Source: Limnomonas spitsbergensis (Eukaryota > Chlorophyta > Chlorophyceae > Chlamydomonadales). Taken from it: a stretch of 64,000 nucleotides of DNA. A program made the position numbers and the translations under genes. The DNA lies in NCBI GenBank assembly GCA_037349105.1, contig JAYJMM010000118.1:1612001-1676000 (forward strand), in the 5' to 3' direction. Shown here in pieces: positions 35,675 to 48,100 of this stretch (position 1 is its first letter; each line of letters begins with the position of its first letter). Below the pieces are notes generated by a model. That model was not told where the DNA came from, made no database searches, and saw nothing but the letters and a program-made list of their open reading frames with translations.

Positions 35675-36123
35675 CGTGTATGTAAGTGCCTTGATAGGTT
35701 AAAGTTGTGATAAAGGCTGAGGATGAGAGGCGACGTTGGTATGACGAGGGTAAGAGCCAAACGAGTCCACACGTTCACACCCATGTTCATGACGCATGAC
35801 ACATCGTTGAATCGGCATGATAACGGAGATATCTGCTACACAACTTGCCAAGGAGCCTAAGAGACTCTTGTAGGGATCCCTCATGGGTGCATGGGAGGGC
35901 CGACATAATGAAGCGTTTAGTGTGACCATGGTGTGACATATCGAACACGTAACCCTCCCATGAATCTACGGGTGCACGATGCCATGCATTTTCACTCTAA
36001 CACATTTTCCCAAGTGAATCTGATGCCCATCTGCTTAAATTGACCTGCAGTACACAAAAAGTTGCGGTAGGATCCAGGCGATATTGGGCCCCCCAAGATT
36101 GGCCCCCCCAAGAACGATCAATA

Positions 36124-39100
36124 ATGACTAGTGGTGCTTTAAGCGGCAGTAGGGGAGTACGAGACCTTGAATCCAACAGCAAGGGAGGGAGCAGTCGACA
36201 CCTTCTGTTGCCGCAGTCCGACACGGAGTCTCCCAGCCCCTCGTATACACAGCAGAAGGAGAAACACCAGCCGCGACCGAACCAAGTTTTGCCGTTGTCC
36301 ACCTCGTTAGGAACGAGCACCACACAGGCTTTGTGTTCCATGGAGATTGAAGAAGGTGCGATCGCAAGCTCTGTGCATAAGTTTGAACTTGGTCCGGGCA
36401 CTTGGAGGAACTTCAGGCACGAATTAGAGGCAGAGCCTGAGTCATCGCAATCGCAACGTGCACTCGTCTTCCCATCCCCTCTACCCCTGATCTGTGTAAA
36501 CCCGCTTCCCAGCAAGACATGAATGAAAACCGCCATTCAGCCCCTTCTCTGTCTGAATGTGGTCCATGCAGGTCTGCCCTTTACTCGATAAGCTCATGCA
36601 GCTCTTTTCTTCTCAATGTGCACAAGGACAATGGTCGCATAACCACATGAGGGTCACGATACCTCTTCCGGTCCCGTTGAAGATTTGAAGTAAAGATTCT
36701 CTCCAGTGCCACTGGCGCATTAAACGCTAGATGCGCGAGTGGCACTGCCGACGAATAATGACTGAACAATGACTTCATCAAGTAGAAGGTGCCATTCCAG
36801 CATGGCTGCCCCTAGTACATCTTCTGCGCCTGTAGCCCTCACACGCCTTCAACAGTCCAGGACACTCCAGGACTGGCCTTGCACGCTCAGCCCTCAAACG
36901 CACACCCTAATGTGCCCAAAACCCTCGCGCTGGCTGCACCTTGCAGTCCATTTCCAGATCACCTTTCTAACATACCACCTGAGTCCATGTTGTCCATCTT
37001 TATCTTCCGGTTCTATGCATATCTGCTTCAAAGGCCAAGGTCCGAGGGGTGCAATGGTGCAGCGAGCCCTGTTGATTGTGCCATTGGACGTAGGACAGTC
37101 AAGATTTTGTCACAACCAGTTTTTTGCAGTCTTCCCCACCGCCTTAAAAGCTGATCTGCTGCACACTGAAAATAGCATGTCTGCTTAGGTGTCAGTATCA
37201 TCCATCCCAATGTTCCGCCCCAATGCCCACGCGCGAGTCCCATTGTCCGTCGAAAAAAACCCTGTCTAGTCTACAAATCTGCATTGCAGTAATACCCACG
37301 TACCACGCCCTGCTCCCGCTTCAACCTCACAGCCTCCATTAAAGGTTTCAAAGTGGCAACCTTTGTGAAAAGTTTGAGGGACACATGTCACACAGCCGTA
37401 ATCAACAATGCCAATGTTGTAGCCTTCATCCCCTCCACCCTCACCTCTGCCCCTTAAAAACCCAGCAACTTTCCTAACACCTGCCTGAGCTTCCTTTGTG
37501 ACAACCACTATGCACCGACGAGCACACTGTGTCAATGTCCCAGGCTCCATTTCTTCCTTTCCGCTGACTTGAATACTCTGCCCTCGAGTAACATTCCCTG
37601 GGTGCAGTCTCCCCTGCTGCTACATTGCAACCTACTGTTGACGATGCATCAACAGCCTGCCGTGGAAGTGTGGAGCCTGTAGCTACAGCTTGGTTACCTT
37701 AACGTCCGTTTCCTTGGGAGCGGCAGCCCTCCCTTAATACGCACCTCACGCCTCTCCCTCTCTCATCCAACATACCCTGCTCTCTGTCCCTGCTGAAGCC
37801 CACATCCCAGACACTCCCTTATAATATCTGGGAGATGGAAGCTTCTGAGAGCTTCAGTTAATTCCCATGCACCATGTAATGTGTAGCTTTCTCTGTATTG
37901 TACCCACCCCGTACTGTCGCTGCTCCCTATCCCTGCAGCAGCCTTCATCCCAGCCGTTCCTGAGTTCAAGCACCCGTTCTCCAAGCGGCAGCGTTACTAC
38001 ATCACGGGCCTCTTCACGCTTATGGCGGTGCTGCTGTTTGCTGACCAGAACCTGCTGGCACCTAACGTAAGCACAGCATGGAGAAAGATATTATTTAGGA
38101 TAACGTAAAGGATTGGTTCAGTTGGAGGTAGAGGCATGAAAGATTGACCAGCTGGCGGTGCTGCTGTGGGTGTGGTAGCAAGCTTGATTGCCCTCCTAAT
38201 GTGGTAGCAATCTTCATGCTGCTTGCCAGTCTGCTGGGCAGCCCCACCACTTAGCCAATGGGGACCAAAGCTTGACAAGCTCGCCATTGGTGACCCAGCA
38301 GAGCAGGGCTTGCTGCCCCAGGCCAACCTTGCCCTCGGCTGAGTTACAGCTGATATTTTGCTGATGCACCCCTAAATAATTAGTTTCCCGTGGATGCAAG
38401 GTCTGCATTCGACATATATTTCCTGTTCATTCAACAAGGAAGGATTCACGGTGCAGGCGCGGCTCGGGCTCCTCGGACTGCGCATTTCCCTGAGTGTCCA
38501 TGTCCCACTGCGTTTTATTTCCATTTATGTCCCACACTGATGATAGCAGTTCTCTCCCACCACTGTCTGCTCTTTCTTCTGACGGTTCTTTATTTAGTGT
38601 GGCATCCAACGAGTATTCATGTCATTAATATTTTTCTTCGTGGGCCCACGCAAGCCTGCGATTATTGTTTGCAGCACTTTTTGGCTCCGGATGTAGCTGC
38701 TATCTGAGACCCCCAGATACGCATGCCTCAGGTATCCATTCAGCCATGTGAAGCATTCTAGCGCGCATGGTATGCTGTCCTCTCTAGCCATGCAACAGCG
38801 TGACTGATTTACCCCTCCCCAGATGTCTGCGGCTGCCCGCGCCTTCGGGCTGAACGACGACCAAAAGGACCAGCTCCTTGGTGGCTACATCAGCGCAGCC
38901 TTCTTTGCTGTGGGCGCCCCGGCTGCGTTGCTGGTGAGAAGGGTTCTAAGGGGGAAGGGGCGTGATGGGGGATGGGGGGGGCAGATTGCAGGGAGGACCA
39001 CCGCTGCACTGCTGTTGAGCATAGATACAACGGGGGTGAGCTGGAATAGGCGCCCCGGCTGCGTTGTTTGTCTGCATATGATATATAGCAGGAGAAGGGG

Positions 39101-42100
39101 GCATAATGGGGGGGAGGGCACAGCAGCATTGCTAGTGAGCTAATATACCACGGGGCAGTGGCGTGAGGAGGGGTAGGTGGCAGGTTGACGAGGGGCCAAG
39201 AGGGGAGGGGAGGGTAGGGTATGATGGGAGATTCAAGGGGGACTGGAGAGAGATGGGGAGAGGTAGGGGGGGGGGCCCGTTTGAGAGTCTGGGAGGGAAG
39301 CAGGTTCTGCTGGACAGCGGGGAACAGAATGTCGGAAGAGCATTGGAAAGTTTGGACGCAAGTTTGACGAAGTATGGAAAGTTTGACAGGTTGGAGGAGT
39401 ATGGACACTGCCTGTTTCTAAGGAAGGAACATGGTCTGTAACATGGTACTGAAAGCCCATGGTCGTATGGCATGGGCAAAAGTGCAATGGAAGGGTTTGG
39501 AAATGTGGAACCTCATCATCCTGAAATAGGCCTCCTCCCACATCCCATCAGGTGGGGTGGTTTACAGATAAGGTGAACCGGCGCAACCTGCTGTTTGCGG
39601 TCGCAATCTTCGGGCAGGCGCCCAACCTGTGCACCATCTTTGTGAGTTATGTTTTGTTGGCACCTTGCAATGGTTTGCGGTTTCAAGCCCAAGGAACTTT
39701 TTGGCGTCCGATGGACCGGAAAATCCCTGAATTCTGAGTATTTCTTGGGACTGGGGCTGTCATACTCCCATGTCCACGCCTCAGGGCACACCAATCAAGA
39801 AGGGTCCACTGAAGGACCTCGATGGCCCCGCAGATGGTTGATGCGACGCATGCAGGCGGAGGGGAACCATCTCGGTTGGAAAATGCACATGTATCGCCTG
39901 CCGTAGCTTTTAAGGGTCTTCCTGACCCCTCCTGGGGATTGTCAATGTCATTGCTTAAGGATCCTGGCCGCCCTTATTTTCTGTACTCCCTACGAAACAA
40001 CATAACGTGTTGGCAACTGACGTCCCGCTCGCCCTGTCTGTGTCTGAAGAATAATGAAAGCGCATCTCGTGTTCCACATGCGCCGACCGATCCTAGTGTC
40101 ACTGTCCCATTTGCCGGAAAAGTAAAACATTTCACTGCTCCTCTTCATCACTGTCCTTCGTTCCCCACATCCTAAAACCCTAAACCCAGCGTGTTCCAAG
40201 CCCTGACCCCTTGTCCGTCCCCCCTGTTGCCGCCCTCCAGGTGACTCAGTTCTGGGAGTTCTTCCTGCTTCGGATCATGACTGGTATCAGCGTGGGGGGT
40301 TGCTTCCCGCTGCTGTACTCCCTGCTGGTAAGCATTGCCTCATTCAAGACTGCCTTAGCCCAGAGTCAAAGGGTGGCCGCTGCGCATCCTCCCTGTGTGG
40401 AAGGTGGACTGCAGTGCACCTCCGCTCACAGGCTGTTGCGCACAGCCAGGTCCGCGCACCCCAGCTATTTGCGCCTTCTCTCTTTGTCAACCGCCATCGA
40501 TCGGTGGTGACTTCACGGGTCGTTTACACAATTTAGTGTCACAGCTTTAGCCTGAGGTATACCAGAATTGGACAGGAACGCAGCAGGAATATATGAGAGT
40601 TTACATACGCGTATTGAGACTCACGCACCCTTGTTCTATGTTTTATATTGATACATGACGTGCTCTCTTGTTATCATAATAGATTTTGTATATTTTATAC
40701 TTGATGTGCCGTACGCTCCTGCTACCGTCATATGACTCCTGCTGGCCACATGGTCTGGGCCGCTCTGAGGGCCTCTTCAGCGCAATCCGGTGGTGCGATC
40801 TGCCCCTCACGTCACCTCCCCTCCCCTCGCACCTCACCCTGTAAAACTCCGGTAGTTCTGCTCCCCTCGCACCTCACCCTGGCTGCTGTGCGCAGGGAGA
40901 CTTGTTTCCCATTCAGCAGCGGGCGCTGGTCTCGTCCTTCATCCTCATTGCCACGGGGGCCGGTGTCTTCCTGGGTCAGGTGAGCCCAGTCGGGCTGGGG
41001 GATAAAAGGGGCTTGCCCGTTCAACCCTAAACCATCAACCTAAGGGGCGGATGTCTCCCTGGCTCAGGTGGGCCAAAGGGCCTGTCTCCTAGTCATTCTG
41101 TCATTTTCGCCGGGGGATGGGTCTGACCCCCTGGGTGACAGGCCCCTTGGTGAGCCCAGTCTGGGGTATAATGGGGCTTGCCTGCCAAAATAGTGGAGAT
41201 ATCAAGCGGCTTGCCTGTCAAACCAAGAAAAGGGGGGGGGTCTAAGGGGCTTGCCTGTGAAACCAAGAAAATGGGGGGATCTAAGGGGCTTGCCTGTCAA
41301 ACCAAGAAAAATGAGGGGATCTAAGGGGCTTGCCTGTCAAACCAAGAAAAATGAGGGGATCTACGTGGCTTGCCTGTCAAACCAGGCAAAGGGGGGAATA
41401 TTACTAGGTAGGCATTCCTTTACCACAGGCTGATGTCGCTTAACCTCCTGCCCTGATCCACCATCCTTTAACCTCTAAGCCGTCGCCCTAAACGAGCTTT
41501 CCAACAGCCAGGTTTCCACGACGTTTACCTTGTTGAGTGCTCTGCCCTTGGCCGCGTGTATGATATGCTGGCTGACTGGTTTGTTGGGGCCACAATTGGT
41601 TTCACATGGCTTGCTTGAATCAATTTCAAGGATGAGACTTACCCTAGCACGCCCCCCACCCCTGCCCTCTGCTGCACCAATCAGATGCTAGCCGGTTTGG
41701 TGGGCCCGGCCACGGACTGGCGCTGGCCCTTTGTCATTGTCTCCGCACCGGCCATTCTTGTCGCTTTCGTGATGTTATTAACCACGGAGGAGCCGCCTAG
41801 GGGTGAGAGGGTAGGGGAACAAGAACGAAGGGGTGAGAGGGGAACGGGAGCTTCAGAGGTGAGAGGGCAAAAGGAATGCACCCGGAGAAGTGTGCCCCGG
41901 GTAGGGTGGGAGGAGAGGGTGATGCAGGGTGGGTGCAGGAGAAAATGTGGTGGGCAACATTTGGCGGGGGAAGCTATGCTCTGGTGAGGGTGGGAGCGCC
42001 AAGGGCAATGTGCAGGGCTGAGCTGAGCGCCGATGCCTGTTGTGATGATGGAGCAGGGTAGCTTTAAGAGGTTCACCCGTCATAGACAATTCCTGCACAC

Positions 42101-45100
42101 GCCTCCACTCTGCTCTGACAGGCCCCGTCTAGAATGCTGTAATGCTCTGCTCAGTTGCCTAGCTGCCCAGGGTCCCGGGGCCAACTGAGCGCCTAGGTGT
42201 CACAGGATAGGGGCAGGGCCTCTGTTTACAGGATACGATACGCACCCAGCCACCGCTGAGCCGTGGCCATTCTGCTTGTGCTATCCTCATGCACATAGAC
42301 GCTATAATGCGCGCTTACTTGTGTATGTTATCATGTGTGCTTCAATCCATGCGCCCGCTGGCCTGTGGGAGGAGACGTTGATAGGCCACAAGGGGGCAGT
42401 CAGGGGGGCACTGTTTCAGGGGGGCACTGTTTCAGGGGGGCACTGTTTCAGGGGGGCACTGTTTCAGGGGGGCACTGTTTCAGGGGGGCACTGTTTCAGG
42501 GGGGCACTGTTTCAGGGGGGCACTGTTTCAGGGGGGCACTGTTTCAGGGGGGCACTGTTTCAGGGGGGCACTGTTTCAGGGGGGCACTGTTTCAGGGGGG
42601 CACTGTTTCAGGGGGGCACTGTTTCAGGGGGGCACTGTTTCAGGGGGGCACTGTTTCAGGGGGGCACTGTTTCAGGGGGGCACTGTTTCAGGGGGGCACT
42701 GTTTCAGGGGGGCACTGTTTCAGGGGGGCACTGTTTCAGGGGGGCACTGTTTCAGGAGGGCACTGTTTCAGGGGGCACTGTTTCAGGGGGGCACTGTTTC
42801 AGGGGGGCACTGTTTCAGGGGGGCACTGTTTCAGGGGGCACTGTTTCAGGGGGGCACTGTTTCAGGGGGGCACTGTTTCAGGGGGGCACTGTTTCAGGGG
42901 GCACTGTTTCAGGGGGCACTGTTTCAGGGGGGCACTGTTTCAGGGGGGCACTGTTTCAGGGGGGCACTGTTTCAGGGGGGCACTGTTTCAGGGGGGCACT
43001 GTTTCAGGGGGGCACTGTTTCAGGGGGGCACTGTTTCAGGGGGGCACTGTTTCAGGGGGGCACTGTTTCAGGGGGGCACTGTTTCAGGGGGGCACTGTTT
43101 CAGGGGGCACTGTTTCAGGGGGGCACTGTTTCAGGGGGGCACTGTTTCAGGGGGGCACTGTTTCAGGGGGGCACTGTTTCAGGGGGGCACTGTTTCAGGG
43201 GGCACTGTTTCAGGGGGGCACTGTTTCAGGGGGGCACTGTTTCAGGGGGGCGCTGTTTCAGGGGGGCGCTGTTTCAGGGGGCACTGTTTCAGGGGGGCAC
43301 TGTTTCAGGGGGGCACAGTTTCAGGGGGGCACTGTTTCAGGGGGGCACTGTTTCAGGGGGCACTGTTTCAGGGGGGCACTGTTTCAGGGGGGCGCTGTTT
43401 ATTGTATAATGCTTTAGCTACGATTAAAGCGAGACGGCCATATGACCTGCAGGCTCGTGCGAGGAGGCGTTGCAAGGCCACAAGGGGGCGGATGGCGAGG
43501 CGCTGGCGTACAGCGAGAGGATCACCTGGGGAAAGGTCAAGCAGCTGATGAGGCAGCCTTCAAACTGGCTCATATTCATCCAGGTTTGCTGCGAATTGCA
43601 CTGGATGGGACATATCTTTGCACTGGATGGGAAATACTTTGGTTGAGTCTTCTGAACGGCGTGGAAAAGAGGAACCAGCGTTGTTTCAAACATGATTTCT
43701 AGGTTATGGCGAGGGGATGTCGTTTCAAATGATCTGCAGTGTGTCAGGGGCAGCAGTTTTCCTGATTCAGCTGTTATCCAAACAGATGCAGATATGGTCT
43801 ACATGTTTGGTGTTTCAGGTCTTTCATCTGAATATGTGGTTGTCCAGTAAAGGATGGCCAGGAGTTCCTGGCTGATCATCCATGATAGTGCTGTCACCTG
43901 CTGGCATGCTGGAATATTGAGATTTTGGGATTTTTGTAATCTGCTGGGAGGGATCTCCAGGTCTGGCTGATCTATGTGCCCTGCAAACTGACGGATGGCT
44001 GAATGAAGTCTGGCGGAAACTGCGTGACTCCCTTCCTCCAAGCTGAATGGCGTACATCACTTGCGTGAGTTGTGCAAGTAAGCCCCTCGTGGATTGTGCT
44101 GTATGGCTCATGTCACCCTTGTATATCCTCTGCCTCTCAGCCCCCCTCAAAAGTCCATACCTCCCTCGCTGCTGACTGCTGCAGGGCCTGCCTGGCAGCG
44201 TCCCCTGGGGTATGATCATGATCTTCATGAACGACTACTTCCAAAACCAGTACGGTCTGTCAGCAGCGGTAGGTGCCCTGTTCAGGGTGCACATCCTCTG
44301 ATGGACGGGCGCCACAACATGGATTTGAACCTTCTGCTCCTTACCAACCCGGCCCCTCCCAAGGGCAGGTGGCGGCACTCATGCTTTGCAAAAATAGAAT
44401 GCTTTCAAGTCCTGCTGTAGCTGCATGCCTCCTTTGAATTGTTTGCCAGTGGTAGTTGTTTGATGAGCGTGAACTTTGGAGGACCTCACGGTGGGGTTCT
44501 GGCCCACTCCTCAGGCTTTATCTGGTGAGAACTGATTATTTACGCACCCAATCATTGAATCGCAGGTAGCCACCAGTATCGTGTCGGTATTTGGCATCGG
44601 GGGCGGCCTTGGCGTGCTGGGCGGTGGCTGGGTCAGCCAATGGCTGTACAACAGGAAGTGAGTTCTGGACAGGGGCGGGGGCAGCCAATAACCGAACAAA
44701 GATAGGAAGAAAACCACGCTCCCATTGGGGTGCACGGGTTCAGGGAACAGCGCAGCTCGGGGCTGAAGCAGTGGCTGTTGAACAGGATGCGAGTGGTGGA
44801 GGTGATAGCTTGCTTCCCAGCAAGCTTGAACCACTTCAGCACCCATGCCTCTTGGGTCAATAGATTATCTCTTAATGCCTGCTCCAGGACTTGGTTTGTC
44901 CGGTGTCAATCAATGATTTGGGCCCAGATGCCCTTGCGTGTGCCATGCCTACTTTTCGTGTTTCCGGTGGAGAAAGAGCGGCAGATGCCTTTATTCGGCT
45001 GTGCAAACACTGAACCAACTTGGGGGGCGTAAGAGTTTCTTTTTTTAGTAAGGAAACTGTGCAAGTGTGCAGTGTGGGGTCGAGGACACATCCACGCCAT

Positions 45101-48100
45101 AAATTACCACAAGTTGTTGGACAGAACCCAGCAGGCGTCCCGCTATCCAGCTTTTCTGAGCTGGGCGCCAGGCTGGCGCCCAGCTTGCCATGCTGAGTGC
45201 CCTCCTACCTGGCCACCCTGTACCTCTCCTGTGATGTGCTTTCAGTGACTGAGGGCTAAGATCAGGCTTTGGGATGTAGGGCTTAGTAGTGGTTTCACTG
45301 ATTACTCAGTTCTTCGCACCCTGACTAGCTGTTTGGCTTTTAATTACTATATTTAGGGCAAACTGGAAGTCAGCTGGGCTGGCTGTCTCACTTGTTTTCC
45401 TCTCTTGATTGCCAGGCTCTTTCTTTCTCTATCATGCCGTGACTGCTGGCAAGATCTCGCCTATTTTGCTCATTTCATTGCTGGTCAGGCTGCCTCTCAC
45501 TAGTTGCCTTGATTGGTGGTAAGAATGCCTCTCACTTGATCAGGCTGCATCTCACTTGATGCCTTGATTGGTGGTAAGTATGCCTCTCACTTGATCAGGC
45601 TGCATCTCACTTGATGCCTTGATTGGTGGTAAGTATGCCTCTCACTTGGTCAGGCTGCATCTCACTTGATGCCTTGATTGGTGGTAAGTATGCCTCTCAC
45701 TTGGTCAGGCTGCATCTCACTAGTTGCCTTGATTGGTGGTAAGTATGCCTCTCACTTGGTCAGGCTGCATCTCACTAGTTGCCTTGATTGGTGGTAAGTA
45801 TGCCTCTCACTTGGCCAGGCTGCCTCTCACTAGTTGCCTTGATTGGTGGTAAGTATGCCTCTCACTTGGTCAGGCTGCATCTCACTTGATGCCTTGATTG
45901 GTGGTAACTGGTAAGACTGCCTCTCACTTGATATGACTGCCTCTCCTCTCCTGTCTCCTAATCCCTTTTTCTTGACTGCTGTCTCGCAGGAAGGAGTACA
46001 TGCCCATGTTTGCAGGCTGCTGCGTGCTGTTAGGCATTGGGCCCGCCATGTTCCTCGTCAACGCACGTGTGGATGAGTGAGTGGATGACCAGTGGTTTCT
46101 GAAAACTAGGGTGGGCTTCGTCAGCACTGCCTGCACTTTCACGGGGCAGCACACCCATGGCCTCTTCCCCAGAAGAAACTTAGAAAGAAACAAATATAAG
46201 TGTTGTACTGGGGCATGGAGGAAGGTTCAAGCCACCCGTTCTGGCTGTACCGCTGGGCAGTGCTCATTTTTTCGTGGCTTTGCTTCAGTTAAGCTACATG
46301 AGTACATGTCAAGTACCTCGTGGCCTGAAGACGGACGTCTTCTGCCATGTCAGCCATGCTGCTTGAGCCACCAACCGTAGGCCGGTCAAGGTTTGGCCTC
46401 AATCTGGCCTTTCGCAGCCGCAGGGAGGCTCACCGTACGCACCAACTCACAATTGAAAAATAAACACCGGTGCTTATCAAGGCTTCTGTCTCATCCTTCT
46501 TCATTTATCATCCCCCCTCTCTCCCATGACTGCTGCCCCTGAAGGAACCTGGCCCTGTCGCACTTCATGGCGTTTGTCGGCGGAGCCTTCGCCTCGGTTG
46601 CCGGGCCGTGCGTCAAGGCAGTTATGCTCAACGTCAACGACCCGGAAGTGCGAGGCGTCGCTCTGGCGATGCAGGTAGTGACCAGCAGGGGAGGGATCCG
46701 AAAATACACAAACAAGGTTGGGGTTAGGGGAGGTGAGGGGAGGGGGCTCACCTTCAACCACCCGGGAGTGGGTGGGGCGCTCTAGAAATGTAGGTTCTGC
46801 TGGGTGGGGGGGCCATCAGGAAACACACAAGAGGCGTGCCTTAGGGGTGCAGGTGAAGGGTGGGCGCCTTACTCCCTTCTGTATTTGGTCGGGCTAGTGT
46901 GAGTTGCGGCCATTGTGGCGGTCATACACGATTTTGTGAATACGGTACCGGTATACATATATAATATATATTTATATACCGGTATGTATTGCAGGATGCA
47001 ACAATTAATTCGACCCGCCTACCCAGCCCTCTGCTCCGGACATGCCTGGGTGGTTCCCCTCTTCTGCATCCTAGGGTGTCCCATTTGTTGATGAACTAAG
47101 CTGACTGGGTCCCTGGCACTGGCTCAGCACCCTGTACTACTGAGCAGACTTCCTGAACTTTGGCATCCCTCGCTTACTTGCGGGAAGGGTGGGGGGTCTT
47201 CCTTCCTCTGCGGCACAGATGTGGCGAAGCTTTGTAGCAAGAACAGCACTTGAATGGCATGTCACCGACTGTCGGCCTTTTGCAGGCTCTGACTGACGAC
47301 CTCGGCAAGGCTGCCGGGCCGTTCATCGTCGCGATCTTTATCAAGGTGCTGGGTAGGCAGGGCGCATTCAACATGTCGGTGTGCGGCTGGGTGCCGTGCA
47401 GCTTCCTGATCGCCAGCGTGGCGTTCTGCTTGCGCCGGGATGAGGTGAGGCTGCTGGGCATGAGAGGGCGGGCCTCCAGTGAGGCGGGGAGCGGGGCAGA
47501 TGTAGCAGGAGCAGGGCAGGGCATAGCCGGGAGAATGTAGCAAGATCAGGGCATGGAAGAATGTAGCAGGAGCAAGGCAGGGGTTAAGGAGCGTGGCTGG
47601 GGCTGAGTACCAGAGAGTGTGGCAAGGCGGAGCGGGCAGAATGTACCAGGAGCAGGGCAGGGGAGCAAGGAGCGGGGGGGGGGGTAGCAGGGAGTGGGGC
47701 AGGGAGGATGTAGCAAGGAGCGGGCCAGGGGGGTGAGGGGCAGGTCAAGAAGGAGGGAGCTGGGCTGGTGGAACGCTAGCGGTCTGCAACGTGGCCATGC
47801 GCTTTGGCTGGATTGTCATCAGTGCGACGCTCCAGCCAGCTGATCACGTCGTAAACACTTCTCCCCCATAAATTGGTTCTGCTGCCTATCCCACTGACAT
47901 TGTTTTTGTGGTGCTTGCAGCCTTTTCTTCTCTTCCTGCCACTGACCCCTTGACATCAGACCCTTAGCTCAATTTCTACCCCTGGCCCAGCCACACCGGC
48001 CATAAACCCCGCCCGCATGCTGCTGTGGCTCTCAGGCCATGGTTCCTTTTCGGTATAAATGCTTAACCCTGGTTTCCAATGCCCTCAGGCCGTGATCCAG

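Noticed and set aside
42276..43417. Two overlapping ORFs of 377 and 360 aa made of GGTVSGGHCFRGALFQ repeats
   Set aside because: They translate the 16-bp intronic minisatellite. Several frames stay open because the unit lacks stops, and the flanking splice sites treat the region as intron.
45159..45185. Rho-independent-type terminator
   Set aside because: The hairpin is intronic in a eukaryotic gene and lacks a following T run.
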